DNA of 64,000 nt. Source: CAZMNY01 sp964635375 (GTDB lineage Bacteria; Planctomycetota; Planctomycetia; Pirellulales; Pirellulaceae). Location: contig CAZWOU010000007.1 in assembly GCA_964635375.1 (NCBI GenBank), forward strand, positions 19,487-83,486, written 5' to 3'. Below the pieces are notes generated by a model that saw only the letters and a list, made by a program, of their open reading frames with translations, did not search any database and was not told the DNA's origin. Shown here one piece after another: positions 25,591 to 34,294 of the stretch; position 1 is the first letter of the stretch; every line of letters begins with the position of its first letter. The position numbers and the translations under genes were made by a program.

Positions 25591-28500
25591 TTACTCGGTG
25601 TACAAGAATTCGTTGGAGCTGAGCAAGATTTGGCACAAGTTCGCCATGGCTTGCAGCAGGTGTGGGTTCTTCGATTCGGCGAGGTTCGTCTTCTTGAGGT
25701 ATTCGACCTGGTCCGCGAGAAACTGCAGCGAGGCTGTCAGTTCGGAATCGCTCGGCGGCCGGCAATAGGCGAGGCGCCAGACCTGTACGATCTGCGCCGG
25801 CGTTAACGAAACGTCGGCGACGGGACCGTGAAACGCCGTTTTCGAATTGGCCGTGAGCATCTTGCCGCCGCTTGTCGACAGCGCCAAGTCGACCTCCCAG
25901 CTGAAGCTATCTGAGTTCATGTTCGTGCGGCAGTCGACCACGAAATCGAGGTGATCGCCTTGTTCGATAGCAACCGAGTCAACCTTGGTTGCAACGCCGC
26001 CGCCCTGGGCGACCCATTGACCGACCACGCCAAGCCGGTTCGACACGACACTGCCTCTCACGCCATCCCCATTCTTCGACGGGTGCCCAAGTTGGCCGCC
26101 AATGACAAGCGTGCCCGCTTGAGTCGCAGTCCAGCGGCGAATGACCGCCATCTTGTCTGACGGATGGCCTCCCGTTGCGTTCAGGAATGAGTAGCTGAGT
26201 TTAGCGTCGGGAAGTTTCGCGCCGCCTTGCCAAGTGTTGCCGGTCCAGTGGGGAAGCGGTGTGAAGTTGGCGACGGAGCCGTTCGGTTCAAGATGCCCGT
26301 AGCCGAATTGCCAATTCGACTCGCCAGCTTGCAGTCGAGCCAAATCGAAATCGGTATGGACCGGCGTCTTGGCTTCCGTCTTCACGCGTTCGGCCAATAT
26401 CCGAGCCTGGCGAAGGATGAATTCACTGTTCATCAGAAACAGCGCCTGTGGCGCGACGGTGGACGACGGGCGAGTCTCACAATTGACAGCCATGACCGGG
26501 GCGTCAAACGCTTTTAACATCGCTACTGGCTGAGTGCGTTTGACGCGGATGTAGATACTTCGCCTCGTTTCGCCTCCATCTACTAGAACTTGACCTGCGT
26601 CATCCGTCTTTACATTGACGGCGGCGCCATACATTTCTTCGCCCAACACTCCGCTGGTGGCGAGTATTCGGTCGCGGACAATCTCTGCGTCAAGACGTTG
26701 TAGCGGCCACTTCCAATAGTAGCTATTGGCGCCGTCGATAACGAGCTTGTCTTGGCTGGCGACGGATGATTGGCGATACACGGTCGACGTTACGATCAGC
26801 TTATGCAGTTTCTTCAGGCTCCATTTCTGGGCGACGAATTCGCTCGCCAGCCAGTCGAGCAGTTCGGGATGGGTGGGCCGTTCGCCGAGAACGCCAAAGT
26901 CGGCAGGCGTGCCGACAATTCCGCGTCCAAAGTGGTGAAGCCAAATACGATTGACCAACACTCTTGCCACCAGCGGATGCTCGCCGCTCGTCAACGACTT
27001 GGCATAGGCCAGGCGTCGGCCGGTTGTCGGCTGAGCGCCGTCCTTGTTGCCTTCGCCTTTCTTCTTGCCGAACGTTGCACGTTGGCCGGGCGGGGCGGCG
27101 ATCGAAAGTGCGGCAGGTTCGATGACCTCGGTTGGTTGCCGGTAATCACCGCGGTGAAACAGGAACGTCTGTGGCGCCTCGCCGGGCGACTCCGTTAACG
27201 CTCGCAGAAATTTCTCAACAGGCTTCTTCGTTCGTATCTTGGCGATCTGTGTGTCGTAGGCCTTCAGTTCGTCCGCATGGCCTTTGTTGTACTGGTACAA
27301 GTTGCCGGAAGAAATGTTGACGCTTGGGTATTCCTTCAGCAATCGCTTCTGCTGGTCGTTACGTTTCGCGCCGGGCGTCTTGTAGGCTGATTTCAGCTGG
27401 TCGCGAAGTTCGGCGGGGTGCTTGGTCAGCTCCTTCTCTAAAGCCTCGTCGATGTATCGCGTTTGCTTCTTCGACTTCTCCGCAGCGACAATCTTGGCCT
27501 CTGCTTCAACTTCGCTTGCCTTCGCGCGATCCGCGTCTGTATACAACGAGATCAAACGTTGCTGAGGCGTCCGCCAACGTTTCCAGTTGAGAGCCGGTTC
27601 GAAGACTGCGCGCAGTGCGAAATAGTCCTTCTGCGGGATCGGGTCATAGCGGTGGTCATGGCACTGAGCACATCCGACGCTCAAACCGAGCAGCGACGTT
27701 GAGATGATCTTGATCGTGTCGCCCATCGTTTGATTTCGAGCCACATCGTCATTCGAGCCGCTGCCGGTGCCATCGGCGGCCATTCGCAACAGGCCGGTAG
27801 CTGTCAGTTTTTCGATCTGATCGGGCGACAAGTTCTTATGCGGTTGCGGGATCATTTCGTCCCCCGCGAGTTGCTCTTGTATGAACTGATCATACGGCTT
27901 GTCGGCGTTCAGCGAACGGATTACGTAGTCGCGGTACTGGTAAGCCCACGGCCTATCCGCGTCGGCGTTGGTGTAGCCCTCACTATCTGCGTAGCCTGCG
28001 ATATCCAGCCAGTGCCGGGCCCAACGCTCTCCGTAATGGGGCGAATCAAGCAGGTGATCGACAAGATGGTCGTAGGCCTCAGGCGATGTGTCGGCCAGGA
28101 ATGCTGCAACTTCATCAGGCTTCGGCGGAAGTCCGATCAGATCGAGATAGAGCCGCCGGATCATGGTTCGCTTGTCGGCGTCAGGCGAGAAACTCAGTCC
28201 ACTCGCCTTGTCCTTCATTCTCTGCAGAAGAATCGCGTCGATCGGCGTTCGCACCCGGTCCGCATCGGCAAACTTCGGCACTTCGGGGCGGAAGACCGGC
28301 TTGAACGACCAGAACTCTCGCTCTTCGGCCGTGATTCCGATCCCGTCCTCGATGGTTTCCGGCTCGGGTCGAGCGGTCGGGGCGCCGGCCGCGATCCACT
28401 TCTCCAAGACCGTCACTTGTGCGGCCGGCACAACCTTATCTGTTGGCGGCATCTCGCCGTTTCGGATGCGCTGAATCAATAAGCTCTTGTCGGGCTTACC

Positions 28501-28719
28501 AACCGCGATGGCGGGGCCGCTTTCGCCGCCGGCGATCATGAAGCGGGCAAGTCGCAAGTCGAGGTCGCCCTTTAGCTCCTTGGCGCCGCCGTGACAGTCG
28601 AGGCAATGCGCTTTGAGGATCGGGCGGACATCTCGTTCGAGTGTCAACTTGTGATCTTCCGCGGCGCAAACCGCAGCGGGAATGAGGCTGAACAGGATGG
28701 CCAAGAATGGACGATGCAT
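25591..28719 (-). CDS. Planctomycete cytochrome c/DUF1549/DUF1553 protein (pair 1)
   Basis: A 1042-residue exported protein. After a short signal peptide (LAILFSLIPAAVCAAED) comes a c-type heme motif HCLDCHGG (Cys39, Cys42, His43). The DUF1549 region follows with YGERWARHWLDIAGYADSEG and CAQCHDHRYDPIP, then DUF1553 with HHFGRGIVGTPADFG and DFGVLGERPTHPELLDWLA. A beta-rich insert sits between the blocks near the C-terminus. The ATG at 28719 is chosen because it begins the signal peptide; a longer frame to 28947 adds 76 residues with no homology-like features. These proteins are thought to be periplasmic electron-transfer-linked enzymes, but their reaction is unknown. It is co-transcribed with the DUF1501 gene downstream. 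Confidence 0.88.
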   Translation of the reverse strand: MHRPFLAILFSLIPAAVCAAEDHKLTLERDVRPILKAHCLDCHGGAKELKGDLDLRLARFMIAGGESGPAIAVGKPDKSLLIQRIRNGEMPPTDKVVPAAQVTVLEKWIAAGAPTARPEPETIEDGIGITAEEREFWSFKPVFRPEVPKFADADRVRTPIDAILLQRMKDKASGLSFSPDADKRTMIRRLYLDLIGLPPKPDEVAAFLADTSPEAYDHLVDHLLDSPHYGERWARHWLDIAGYADSEGYTNADADRPWAYQYRDYVIRSLNADKPYDQFIQEQLAGDEMIPQPHKNLSPDQIEKLTATGLLRMAADGTGSGSNDDVARNQTMGDTIKIISTSLLGLSVGCAQCHDHRYDPIPQKDYFALRAVFEPALNWKRWRTPQQRLISLYTDADRAKASEVEAEAKIVAAEKSKKQTRYIDEALEKELTKHPAELRDQLKSAYKTPGAKRNDQQKRLLKEYPSVNISSGNLYQYNKGHADELKAYDTQIAKIRTKKPVEKFLRALTESPGEAPQTFLFHRGDYRQPTEVIEPAALSIAAPPGQRATFGKKKGEGNKDGAQPTTGRRLAYAKSLTSGEHPLVARVLVNRIWLHHFGRGIVGTPADFGVLGERPTHPELLDWLASEFVAQKWSLKKLHKLIVTSTVYRQSSVASQDKLVIDGANSYYWKWPLQRLDAEIVRDRILATSGVLGEEMYGAAVNVKTDDAGQVLVDGGETRRSIYIRVKRTQPVAMLKAFDAPVMAVNCETRPSSTVAPQALFLMNSEFILRQARILAERVKTEAKTPVHTDFDLARLQAGESNWQFGYGHLEPNGSVANFTPLPHWTGNTWQGGAKLPDAKLSYSFLNATGGHPSDKMAVIRRWTATQAGTLVIGGQLGHPSKNGDGVRGSVVSNRLGVVGQWVAQGGGVATKVDSVAIEQGDHLDFVVDCRTNMNSDSFSWEVDLALSTSGGKMLTANSKTAFHGPVADVSLTPAQIVQVWRLAYCRPPSDSELTASLQFLADQVEYLKKTNLAESKNPHLLQAMANLCQILLSSNEFLYTE

Positions 28720-29140
28720 CGGCGGAGCCTGCGGGGAGAGGCGTGTGGCGGAGGGCGGGATCACGCCAGCTGTCTGGCGGACGGGCTCCAGTCTAACATC
28801 AAGCTGCCTATTGAGGCAATTTCGCCGCACTCGGCGGAGTTCAATTGGCCAGAATTGATCGAGCCGCCTCAATTCCTCAATCGCCGTACCCAGGTCCACA
28901 GCTTCGTATTCAAGCCAGCCCCAATCGAGCGGCAGATCTGTTCTCAACGTCGGGCGGTGACTCCAACTCGGCTTTGGTTATCTTTCGGCGCGAAATGGTG
29001 AGTTAGCTCACATCCTGAACAGCAACGCTTCCGTAGAATTCAAAGTCGAGCACATTTAACAACAGGGCACATTCAACAACAGTGATGGACGAGATCGGGA
29101 TGGCCACCTTTTATTCCATCTGTTTCCGGGTTGAAGGACA
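28720..29140. other. Intergenic region, divergent
   Basis: About 420 bases between the minus-strand cytochrome gene and the plus-strand thioredoxin-like remnant. A short palindrome GTGAGTTAGCTCAC lies at 28998-29011 and could be an operator. Otherwise I see no gene, RNA or convincing promoter. The upstream part is open in the minus frame of the cytochrome gene, but that is likely untranslated. Confidence 0.5.
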
Positions 29141-29688
29141 ATGCGAATGATGAGCTTAGCCGCACTAACGCTGACGACATTCTTGGCCTTGTTCGCCGAC
29201 ACGCCGGAGAACGAGAAGAATCCCACTTTGCCATCTGGTCCAATGCCAGCCGTCGACTTGCCGATCTTCAAGGTGAAGGGCGCCGCCAACAGCCCGTGCA
29301 TGCATTGTGCGATGTCGTGAGGAAACGGCATCGTTTCCTTCGTGAAGGAACTAGATATCGCAACAGCCAACTACATTCGTTTCGTCGACTCGAACTACCA
29401 ACGCCTAAGAAAGGCGAAGAGAGCGCGCATCGTTGTGTCTTGCCTCTAATGGAAATGGAATTGTCCTGNNNNNNNNNNTTGGCGGCGTGGGCCAGGGACA
29501 ACAAGATCCGAAACTTGCCGCTATGCGTAGCCGATTCACAGATAGAGTCGCTTCAACCATGGAACCTCAACGCAGGCGCAGCCCATACCGTGATCCTCCT
29601 CAAGCGCCGCAAAGTGCTCGCCGCCTATGGTGAATTGCTGTCACCGACTCCAGCTCGGCTGATGGGTGAATCCGCCATCTTCGACTGA
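29141..29688 (+). pseudogene. Broken thioredoxin-fold protein gene spanning the N gap
   Basis: From ATG 29141 (AAGGA just upstream) the frame encodes a hydrophobic N-terminus and then FKVKGAANSPCMHCAMS, with a CxxC pair, before a TGA at 29318. Readthrough continues with sensible protein (GNGIVSFVKELD, FVDSNYQRL) to a second stop near 29447. The C-terminal part (LAAWARDNKIRNLPLCVADS, HTVILLKRRKVLAAYGE) lies in another frame after the N run and ends at 29688. The pieces resemble small planctomycete thioredoxin-like proteins with short segments missing. I read it as a decayed or badly assembled gene. If the gap was filled wrongly, an intact gene cannot be excluded. Confidence 0.55.
29469..29478. 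other. Assembly gap (10 N)
   Basis: Ten undetermined bases, the usual placeholder for a scaffold join of unknown length. Sequence on both sides belongs to the same broken thioredoxin-like gene. Confidence 0.99.
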
Positions 29689-29870
29689 GCCGTATCGACT
29701 CTGTGTGAGTCCAATTCTGTTGGTTTTTCGACAAAGCGGCGTCTATTGCTTGCTTTCGTTGAACCGGAGCGCGAGACTAGGGTTGTCGACGCGACTGGTG
29801 AAGGTGGAGTCATGCCAATTCTCGCCGTTATCCGCCGGCGTCTTATTGAAACTCGTCGAGGAGAAGAACC

Positions 29871-30401
29871 ATGCCAACCCACGCAATTCGTCTATTCGCG
29901 ATCACGTGCTTGCTGTTCGCTGCAGGCTGCGTCACGGACAAAGCCGCGGTTTACAAGAAGGTTCTGCTCGACAAGGAAGCAATGAAGCCCCTTCTGGGAG
30001 AGTACGCGGTAGAAAAGTGGCTCGGCACGAATGGACCAAAGCAAGTGTCCGTCTCTGAAAAAGGCGGCAAGTACAGCGTCTCTTATTCGCTGCCGGGAAA
30101 GAAGATCGACGTCAAGTTCGTCGCCTCGAAGATCCCCAACTCGAAGAGAAGCCTCCATCTGCTCGCACTTCCCAGTCAAAGCGATACCAACCAGGCCAAC
30201 CTGTTCTTCATCGGCCGCGTTGAAAAAGAACGAACTCATTTGTGGACTGTTCTCTCCGACATGCCGGTCGCCGAAGGCCAGCTTGAGTTCGAGAAGGGCA
30301 AGACCAAGGCCGCCGACCTGAAGAAGTTCCTCTCTAAGCATGGCGATGAATTCATCAAGGCCAACAAGCCGGTCGTGGTGCTCAAGAAGACCAAGGCCTG
30401 A
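29871..30401 (+). CDS. Small lipoprotein of unknown function
   Basis: A 176-residue protein with a lipoprotein signal: a hydrophobic stretch ends in LLFAAGC, a good lipobox with Cys at residue 20. The mature part is lysine-rich and mixed alpha/beta (GGKYSVSYSLPGKKIDVKFV, NLFFIGRVEKERTHLWTVL), with a charged helical C-terminus (AADLKKFLSKHGDEFIKANK). GGAGAAG lies 6 bases before the ATG. It resembles small envelope lipoproteins found in planctomycetes, but I do not recognise a named family. It stands between the broken thioredoxin gene and the peptidase gene. Confidence 0.75.
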   Translation: MPTHAIRLFAITCLLFAAGCVTDKAAVYKKVLLDKEAMKPLLGEYAVEKWLGTNGPKQVSVSEKGGKYSVSYSLPGKKIDVKFVASKIPNSKRSLHLLALPSQSDTNQANLFFIGRVEKERTHLWTVLSDMPVAEGQLEFEKGKTKAADLKKFLSKHGDEFIKANKPVVVLKKTKA

Positions 30402-30505
30402 CTTGCGTTGGCAGTCGAGGATTCAGCGTCGATGGACTCCGTCGCCGCTAGACTAAAACGGCCTTAAACCGATCTGTCGCGGTGCATCAAAGCCGCGCTC
30501 CTGTA

Positions 30506-32863
30506 ATGAAAGACCCGTCAAGTATGCAATTGAAGTTCCACCTACCGGCAATCTATCTGCCGGCGCTTCGCTTCCGGATTCTTGTTGTCATCGCGATCAT
30601 CTTTCTAGCTGTGTTTGCCAATCGAGGCCATTCTGCGGATTCTGACCTAGCAGGCCAGTCGCGTCTCACGATCGACCGCATTTACAAAGACAAGGAATTT
30701 AGCTCGAAGACGTACGCGGCTCGCTGGCTTGACGGCCGGAACGAGTTCACGACGCTTGCGCCGTCGGGCAAGTCAAAAGATCGCCGAGATATTCTCCGGC
30801 ATGTTGCGGCCACGGGCGAAACCGAGGTCATGGTTGCTTCCGGTGATCTGATACCGAAAGGCGCCGAAAAACCGCTTGCTATCGACGACTATGCTTGGTC
30901 CAAGGATCGCGCCTTGCTTCTCATTTACACGAATTCAAAACGCGTATGGCGACGAAACACGCGTGGCGACTATTGGTTGCTTGATCGCAAAACGAAACGT
31001 TTAACCATGCTCGGCGGCGACGCGAAGCCGTCAACGATGATGTTCGCGAAGCTTTCTCCGACCGGGCGTCAGGTGGCCTACGTTCGCGATCGAAACATCT
31101 ATCTTGAAGACCTCTCAGATCACAGCATTCGCCGCTTAACCGAAAGCCACAGCGACGACGTCATTAATGGTACTGCCGACTGGGCCTACGAGGAGGAGTT
31201 TCAAGTTCGCGACGGGTTTCGTTGGAGTCCGGACGGCAAGCGAATCGCGTACTGGCAGATCGACACGGCTGGCGTTGGCAAGTTTCCATTGGTCAACAAT
31301 ACGGATTCGGTCTACCCCAAAGTGACTTGGTTCGCCTATCCGAAAGTTGGCAAACTGAACCCTAGCTGCCGAATTGGCGTGGTCGACTGCGAGACAAGAA
31401 AGACACGTTGGATCAAGGCGCCGGGCAATCCTCGCGAGCACTATATTCCGAGGATGCAATGGGCGGCCAACTCGGACGAGCTGTTGATCCAGCAACTGAA
31501 CCGCCTTCAGAACCGAAATCAGCTCTTTCTGGCGAGCGCCAGCCACGGTGACGCGTTGCCTCTGCTGACCGAATCCGATGACGCCTGGGTCGACGTGCAT
31601 CGGGAGTTGTTTTGGTTGGCCGATGGAACGAAGTTCACCTGGATCAGCGAACGAGATGGTTGGCGCCATGTCTACCTGGTTTCGCGAGACGGAAAAGAGA
31701 CTCGCTTATTGACGCCCGGCAAGTTTGACGTGATTCGTTTGCTGCATGTGAATGAAGAGGCTGAACTGATTTACTTTATCGCCTCACCCGATAACCCCAC
31801 GGAGAGATTCCTCTATCGCGCCGGTTTGAACGGCGGCGGTGTTCAGCGCGTGACGCCTGCAACTGAAAAAGGAGTCCATGCGTACCGCTTCTCAAGCGAC
31901 GCCAGCTTCGCGATACACGTTGCGTCGAGCGCCGACCGGCCTGCGAAGACTCAGCTGGTCCGCATGCCTCAGCACAATCGCCTACGAATGCTGGAAGGCA
32001 ATCAGAAAGTGAACGAAAAATTAGCCCAGTTGAGTCGCACTCCGACGGAGTTCTTTCGTGTCGATGTCGGCGGCGGCGTGCAGTTGGATGGATGGTGTAT
32101 CAAACCGCCCAATTTCGATCCAGCAGGAAGTTACCCGTTGCTCGTCTATGTGTATGGCGAGCCCGCCGGATCGACAGTCGTCAATCGCTGGGGCGGGACA
32201 ACCTACATGTGGCACCAGATGCTCGCGCAACGCGGTTACGTTGTCATGAGCTTTGATAATCGCGGCACGAATGCGCCCCGAGGCCGAGAGTGGAGAAAGA
32301 GCGTGTACGAAAAGATCGGAGTACTGTCTCCGACTGAGCAGGCGGCGGCCGTCCGAGGCGTTCTGGCAAAACGACCCTACCTCGACCCTCGCCGAGTTGG
32401 CATTTGGGGTTGGAGCGGCGGCGGGTCCTCGAGTCTCCAGGCCATTTTCAAGCATGGGAATCTCTATTCCACGGCGATTGCCATAGCGGCTGTCCCGGAT
32501 CAGCGATACTACGACACGATGTATCAAGAGAGATACATGGGGCTGCCGAAGCCGAACGCCAAGGGATATCGAGAGGGTTCGCCCATCAACTTCGCCAGGC
32601 ACCTCAAAGGCAACCTGCTGATTGTGCATGGCGGCGGCGACGACAATTGCCACTACCAAACGGTGGAACTCTTGATCGACGAATTGGTCGCCCACAACAA
32701 GCAGTTCAGCCTGATGGCCTATCCGAATCGGACACACTCCATCAGCGAGCGAGCCAACACAACGCGTCATCTGCGCGAGCTGATGACTCGCTACCTTTCG
32801 CAACACTTGCCAGTGACCAAGAGAGACGAACGCTCGTTGAAGCGGGGAGAAGAGGGATCCTAG
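30506..32863 (+). CDS. S9 family dipeptidyl-peptidase IV, exported
   Basis: A 785-residue prolyl-oligopeptidase-family peptidase. An N-terminal hydrophobic segment (FRILVVIAIIFLAVFA) is a signal peptide or anchor. The middle is an eight-bladed DPP4 propeller containing DWAYEEEFQVRDGFRWSPDG, whose Glu pair in DPP4 enzymes binds the substrate N-terminus. The catalytic domain shows GWSGGG (Ser637), GGGDDN (Asp712) and NRTHSI (His744), in the family order. The expected activity is release of X-Pro or X-Ala dipeptides outside the cytoplasm. The start is ambiguous: GTG 30482, ATG 30506 or ATG 30524 all keep the signal segment. It ends one base before the stop codon of the convergent sulfatase. Confidence 0.92.
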   Translation: MKDPSSMQLKFHLPAIYLPALRFRILVVIAIIFLAVFANRGHSADSDLAGQSRLTIDRIYKDKEFSSKTYAARWLDGRNEFTTLAPSGKSKDRRDILRHVAATGETEVMVASGDLIPKGAEKPLAIDDYAWSKDRALLLIYTNSKRVWRRNTRGDYWLLDRKTKRLTMLGGDAKPSTMMFAKLSPTGRQVAYVRDRNIYLEDLSDHSIRRLTESHSDDVINGTADWAYEEEFQVRDGFRWSPDGKRIAYWQIDTAGVGKFPLVNNTDSVYPKVTWFAYPKVGKLNPSCRIGVVDCETRKTRWIKAPGNPREHYIPRMQWAANSDELLIQQLNRLQNRNQLFLASASHGDALPLLTESDDAWVDVHRELFWLADGTKFTWISERDGWRHVYLVSRDGKETRLLTPGKFDVIRLLHVNEEAELIYFIASPDNPTERFLYRAGLNGGGVQRVTPATEKGVHAYRFSSDASFAIHVASSADRPAKTQLVRMPQHNRLRMLEGNQKVNEKLAQLSRTPTEFFRVDVGGGVQLDGWCIKPPNFDPAGSYPLLVYVYGEPAGSTVVNRWGGTTYMWHQMLAQRGYVVMSFDNRGTNAPRGREWRKSVYEKIGVLSPTEQAAAVRGVLAKRPYLDPRRVGIWGWSGGGSSSLQAIFKHGNLYSTAIAIAAVPDQRYYDTMYQERYMGLPKPNAKGYREGSPINFARHLKGNLLIVHGGGDDNCHYQTVELLIDELVAHNKQFSLMAYPNRTHSISERANTTRHLRELMTRYLSQHLPVTKRDERSLKRGEEGS

Positions 32864-32864
32864 C

Positions 32865-34217
32865 CTAGTCGTACTTCAGCAGGGTCTGGCCTTTGGCCGG
32901 TTTCGAATTGAGAATCTCTTCAAGCGACTTGCGAATATCATCCTTGCCAGCCACCGGAGACTGCTCCAGGACATCGTTCTCGACGTCAATTAGTCGCCCG
33001 TCGCCGTAGAGCTTCCAGTGTTGATTTCGGACGAATCGCAGCGGTTCTCCTTTTTCGGGACGAGGCCAGTAGTAGACATAGATAGGCTTGCGGGGCGCGG
33101 CGTTTTTGCCGAGCAAGGCGGGCAAGAAGCTCTCGCCATCGGTTGACCCAGGCAGTTCGGCTTGGGCCAGTTCGGCAAACGTGGGGACAAAGTCCGAAAA
33201 CTCAACGAGACGATTTGTCACGCGGTGCGGCGGGACGACGCCCGGTTGGTAGGCGATCAGGGCGACGCGGGTCCCGGCGTCCGTGGGTTTGCCCTTGCCG
33301 CCCCGGACTTGTACGTCGCCCATCATCGATCGAATGGTGCTGTGAGTTCCGTTGTCTCCATTCACAAGCACAAGCGTGTTCTCGGCAATACCTAATTCCA
33401 CCGTCTTCTTGATGATGCGGCCAATCAGCTTATCCATGTATGCGACCATGTCGCCAAAGTTGTCCTGCTTGTTCTTGCTCTTCCTGTTGGTGCTGTCCGG
33501 CGTCGGCTGAAAGGGGCTGTGAACGAGCGCCATGGGGTAATAGAGAAAGAACGGTTCGTCGCGATACTCCTCCATGCGATCAAGTAGGAACTGGCAATAT
33601 ACATCGGGACCGTAAGTGTTCTTGGCGAACTTCTTCAGTTTGCCGTCGATGGTAACCGAGGGTCCCCAATACCGATCTCCGAGTTGCTCCACTTGCCAAA
33701 GGCAATGTCGCTCGAACCCCATATTTTTCGGCAGCGCTCCCTTGGCCCGAAATTCCTTCTTGTAGTGTTCGGCGCCGTACAGTTGCCACTTGCCCGCGAT
33801 CGCCGTGCGGTATCCGGCTGAACGAAGCATGTGCCCGAAAGTTCTTTGATCTTTCTTGAGAATGGAGAACGCCGAATAGTTCCGCACGTTGCTCATGCCG
33901 GTCATGATCTTCACGCGACTCGGCGTGCAGAGCGGTTGCGAATAGCAGTGGTCAAAGCGAAGTCCATTCGCCGCCATGCGATCCAGATTGGGCGTCGAAT
34001 ACGACGTCCCGCCATAACTGCCGTAGCATTCGTAACCGATATCATCGGCCATGATCAAGATGATGTTCGGGCGATCGCTTGACTTGGCGTGGAGTGGTTC
34101 GGTGAGACTGAGTTGCGAAACAATCGCCGCGAAAGCCAGCACGGCCAAGGTTCTCGTTCCGCGTCGCGAGCGAGGCTGGCGACCGGTTCGCGTTGCGGTT
34201 GTGGTGAGCTGGAGCAT
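32865..34217 (-). CDS. Exported type I sulfatase
   Basis: A 450-residue sulfatase. After a signal segment (TLAVLAFAAIVSQLSL) the family core starts with RPNIILIMADDIGYECYGSYGG, whose Asp-Asp pair binds calcium. The modification motif C-T-P-S-R (Cys97 to Arg101) is followed by KIMTGM, and NGDNGTHS contains the later Asp-Asn metal ligands. The cysteine is converted to formylglycine by a maturation enzyme. The substrate class (steroid, glycan or other sulfate ester) is unknown. It lies downstream of another sulfatase on the same strand, 77 bases apart, suggesting a two-gene unit. Its stop almost touches the convergent peptidase gene. Confidence 0.93.
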   Translation of the reverse strand: MLQLTTTATRTGRQPRSRRGTRTLAVLAFAAIVSQLSLTEPLHAKSSDRPNIILIMADDIGYECYGSYGGTSYSTPNLDRMAANGLRFDHCYSQPLCTPSRVKIMTGMSNVRNYSAFSILKKDQRTFGHMLRSAGYRTAIAGKWQLYGAEHYKKEFRAKGALPKNMGFERHCLWQVEQLGDRYWGPSVTIDGKLKKFAKNTYGPDVYCQFLLDRMEEYRDEPFFLYYPMALVHSPFQPTPDSTNRKSKNKQDNFGDMVAYMDKLIGRIIKKTVELGIAENTLVLVNGDNGTHSTIRSMMGDVQVRGGKGKPTDAGTRVALIAYQPGVVPPHRVTNRLVEFSDFVPTFAELAQAELPGSTDGESFLPALLGKNAAPRKPIYVYYWPRPEKGEPLRFVRNQHWKLYGDGRLIDVENDVLEQSPVAGKDDIRKSLEEILNSKPAKGQTLLKYD

Positions 34218-34294
34218 GTTGGATCTCTCTTTTCAATGATTGTGCTATTGCCGCCTCACCCGACCTCACGGGGCCAGTCGCGCCGCCTCTCTTT

